Origin: Plasmopara viticola
Lineage: Eukaryota; Oomycota; Peronosporomycetes; Peronosporales; Peronosporaceae
DNA length: 64,000 nucleotides
Assembly (NCBI GenBank): GCA_001695595.3
Contig: MBPM02000113.1
Location: forward strand, 62,001 to 126,000
Direction of reading: 5' to 3'
Shown here: one piece after another, positions 61,001 to 64,000 of the stretch
How the letters are laid out: each line of letters starts with the position of its first letter
Position numbering within the stretch: the stretch's first letter is position 1
Notes under the pieces: model-generated
Database searches by the model: none
Seen by the model: only the letters and a program-made list of their open reading frames with translations
Told to the model about the DNA's origin: nothing
Program-made: the position numbers and the translations under genes

Positions 61001-62699
61001 GAAATTTGTTATTGGCGCTATGATCCCTACCTTTGAAGCCATCGCAAAACTTGGTTACCGCGAGTAGAAATCAAAAGGTCACCACACCTAGAGAGCAGTA
61101 CCTTTGGTAAGACACAGGTGAGGCTCACTGTGTCGGCCACATGGCGTCACGACTTGAAAACGCCCGACCATCGAATGGCGATTTTAGCACGTGTAGAGAG
61201 CGCTCGCTCCATGCGCATTGGAGCTCAACTCAAGCAACACCCACGCCTGAAGTCAACTGCGACTTGCGAAACTTGGCATCAGAGAATGAAAAGGGTAAGT
61301 ACTCTCTTCGACGAGGTTTGAGCTCAGCTCGTGAACTTATAGCTTGTGACATCAAGTTGAGTACCCTTAGATGGCACACTAAAACACCGTGCTTATCCGA
61401 AGTGCATACTCGACCGTCTACTCGTCGCACACCGTGTTCTCACGAGCGGCCAGTTTTCTCACTATGCACCCACATACTTCGTGCCCATTCTCCAAGTGAG
61501 AATGTATATTGCAAACTTAAATCAACCAACACTGATCGAACAGCAATAAAAGATCGCCCATAAAAGAAAGCCGCTTTGTGTATACTCTTCTATAAAACAA
61601 GGCTGGCGAGCGTTGTTTTTCATAAGCAATAACTTGATACTTAGAAAAAAGTTATTCGTACATGAGGCTTGGCAATCGAGGGCTCATCACCTTTCCGTTA
61701 TGTCCTTTCAAGTCTATATATCAAGTAAGACTTACTATGTGAGAGCGGGGTAGCATATGCGCTAATGTGTCACCTTCGTGGACAAACAAACCGTCAATAT
61801 TTGAGATTGCATTTAAAAAACACCAATAGTCTCTTTGGGGCACAAGAGCACAAGATGATGACTTTCAAGAATCAGTCTCGACGATCCCTCAGTGTGAGGC
61901 AAGCTCAGATCTAAGAGCTAGACTAACGGTTCCCATGCGAACTATTGATATTGTAAGGTATCTCAAACGGGTAAAGGCTTGAAGTCGCTGCTGTGAACTG
62001 TAACGGGGACATTCTCGACTTTTAGAGCGTCTGAGAATGACGAAAGGTATTTTGAGCATTATGTACAAAAGGTGTATATGTGCTCGCACTTCGAAATGGC
62101 TCTAGCGAAGTCGACTTTCGAGTATCAAACGACGTCGCTTAGCTGATATATCGTCGCCAGCTACCAGCGGCGGACTGTTGCCCTGATCAGCAACATCATG
62201 CTCTTTTGAGCACTGTTTCTTCAGTTTTAACTAAGAACTCTAATGATAGCTTCACATGTAAATCCAGCACCTTAAACCCTTTTGATAGTAGTCGCAGTCT
62301 TGTCAAAGCCGCTGATAAACAAAGTCAAAAGCATTTACGACGCCAGGGCAAACCTCCCGATGTGTGGCCCCAAGACCCTATAAATGCTCAAATGAACGAC
62401 ATCTTTTTCTATGCACGATACTGAAACTGACCCTGGTGATGACGTTGCTGAAGGATTTGTATACGTGGTAGTAGTGCTTGCCATTTTGGCCAGGAAAGAG
62501 GGGAGAAGGCAATAAACAAGCATCTTACGGCGCACTTAGGGCCCTTCGCTACAAATTAAGCTTGCGATCGACGTTTGATGGACGCCACCGAGGAGCTGGT
62601 GTGCCGAAACGGCGACAACATGGACGGTCTCTGCCAAGACATGCCCCTGGTTTCCCAGCCCCATGATCGCTTAGTCCCTGTCGACCAAGTTTAAAAATA
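58095..62699. other. bZIP upstream region and gene-free stretch
   Basis: Holds the bZIP promoter (minus). A triplicated 8-mer, TTGCTTGA, occurs at about 59881-59906. Frames at 59968-60243 (minus), 60600-60839 (plus) and 61141-61563 (plus) lack recognisable domains. No element was identified. Confidence 0.5.
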
Positions 62700-64000
62700 T
62701 TTATATCGCTCCGCAAGTGAGTGCTCGAAATTTCCAATCTTAGATTTGTGCGGATTTATAGATACAACATATGCTCAAAAAGTATCTTTATACCCATACG
62801 CTCAAAACTGATAATTTGTATTCCCTTCGTATTATCTATTTTTAGTCATGACAAATGTGTGCTTCAAGCTTTCTGCAACATCATCTCAATATTCTTTTTG
62901 TGACTAATCTTGCGTTTGTGAGCATTGTTAGAATATTGCGGTTGTTGACATCGAAGTCGGCACTATTGCGGTAGTCCGTGCTCGATCTCGTCGGTAGCGT
63001 TGCGCTAGCTTTGACCTTTGCGATGTAAGCTCGACTCACAGACCTTGATTACGAGACGCAGGTTATGTTTTGTGAGTTCTCACGGTGAAAAAGAGTTCTC
63101 GTCGTCTAATGGTTAAACCTTGCTGGGATTAAAAGGTGGCCCCGTTTGACTGTATTGCCTCATTCCGTTTTTAACAAAAACGTGCTATTGCTACACATTC
63201 GCCTTCTAGGCTTTTAACTCTTAACTGGGTTCGGTGCTTGCATGAATTGGTATAATGTAGCAATCAGATAGACAGCGGACGGCTCGACCAAGCTTGAATG
63301 ATACTATTCTCCTTTAAGGTATTCCGTCAGCTATGATCTGTTCGATGTGGGCACGTCATACAAAGCGTTAGGCACGATACACAAATTAAAGAATCCGATC
63401 GTGTCGTCTAGTTATAAGAGAGAAGCTTCACATTTACGAGACTCCAAATCTGGACTTCTCCTCGGATATTAATCTATTTCTTTTCTTTTTCAAGTTTTTC
63501 GCTGCGCTATCGCCTGCAGTGCAATATTAGTAACATCAACTTGTATTTGTATGCATTGGCGTAACATTACGATCGCTAAAATAGTGCAGTCGCTCAGGCT
63601 ATTACCTTCAATTTAGTGCTGTAATTACACCTTACGATTGCATGCATTGATATAATTTCGGGCCTGCTGATATATTGTGGCGATCGCTAAGGCTTGGGTG
63701 TTTCTCTCTCTGTAGAAGGACCCATACTATAGTAATGTGAAGGCGTCATAGAAAACGTTGCAAGTGATACGTTGTGTGGTGAAGAATAGTCCGTGTTGTC
63801 TATAAATTGGGACGCAGGCTTTACACGCGCGAGATTGAGAATCCGACCTCCTCCTTTACTATCATCGTATGTCTTTTAGACAAAGTCGCTTGATTGCTAC
63901 ATTTCTTTGTAGCGCAAAAATTTAGCGAACAATATTGAGTTCGGCTTGCGTTTCATACATTGGTGTAATTGGCGACTACTAATATCGTAGACGGCACTAA
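62700..64000. repeat. Diverged satellite, opposite orientation, running off the window
   Basis: Reverse complements of the satellite boxes seen at 49-53 kb recur. Box 4 is near 62790 (CCATACGCTCAAAACTG). Box 1 is near 63007-63028 (AGCTTTGACCTTTGCGATGT). Boxes 3 and 2 are at 63504-63560 (GCTGCGCTATCGCC, then TATGCATTGGCGTAAC) and box 2 again near 63244, 63641 and 63950. Spacing of box 2 is about 308, 89 and 315 bases, so one monomer is truncated. A tRNA-like stretch lies inside at 63096-63118. Confidence 0.75.

Overview
The window is nuclear DNA of an oomycete, most likely a Peronosporales plant pathogen; a downy mildew is plausible but the species cannot be named from the sequence. The evidence is a secreted protein with LWY-type W-Y modules (found in Phytophthora and downy mildew effectors), a bZIP fused to a START-like domain in oomycete style, short introns (63-75 bases), initiator-like CATTYTNC motifs just upstream of start codons, and long gene-poor stretches full of decayed retroelements. 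Ten protein genes look real. Most remaining open frames are chance or antisense frames.

Layout. 1-8.9 kb: no intact gene; a 641-base tandem duplication (2617-3898) and a decayed non-LTR retrotransposon with endonuclease remains (about 6.6-8.0 kb). 8.9-12.2 kb: a FYVE-like zinc-finger membrane protein (-), mitochondrial dihydrolipoamide dehydrogenase (+) and a two-exon Yae1-domain protein (+). 12.2-16.5 kb: gene-free apart from SINE-like copy A. 16.6-20.3 kb: a TMEM144-like transporter (+, three exons), a short DHHC palmitoyltransferase (+, two exons) and calreticulin (-). 20.3-34.9 kb: a repeat desert with gag relics, a broken inverted copy of the ankyrin locus (24.7-26.4 kb) and a 539-base pure TATC microsatellite. 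34.9-44.4 kb: the LWY secreted protein (-), a large coiled-coil/PDZ/ankyrin protein (+), SINE-like copy C and ribosomal protein L10a/uL1 (+). 44.4-54.5 kb: a Mutator-like transposase relic and an ancient, strongly diverged satellite with a monomer of about 310-335 bases (49.1-53.0 kb), invaded by SINE-like copy B. 54.8-58.1 kb: a convergent pair, a Cys-rich GPI-type surface protein (+) and the bZIP-START factor (-), with a large fold-back between them. 62.7-64.0 kb: the same satellite in the opposite orientation, running off the window.

The housekeeping genes act in unconnected pathways: 2-oxoacid dehydrogenase complexes, maturation of the Fe-S protein ABCE1, ER folding, protein acylation and translation. 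They look like small gene islands separated by repeats. The two secreted proteins sit beside repeats, as expected for host-interaction genes in this group. The most unusual items are the diverged satellite in two opposite orientations, the SINE-like family with clear target-site duplications, the inverted partial copy of the ankyrin locus with an apparently novel Nas2-type-PDZ/ankyrin architecture, and two fold-back structures.
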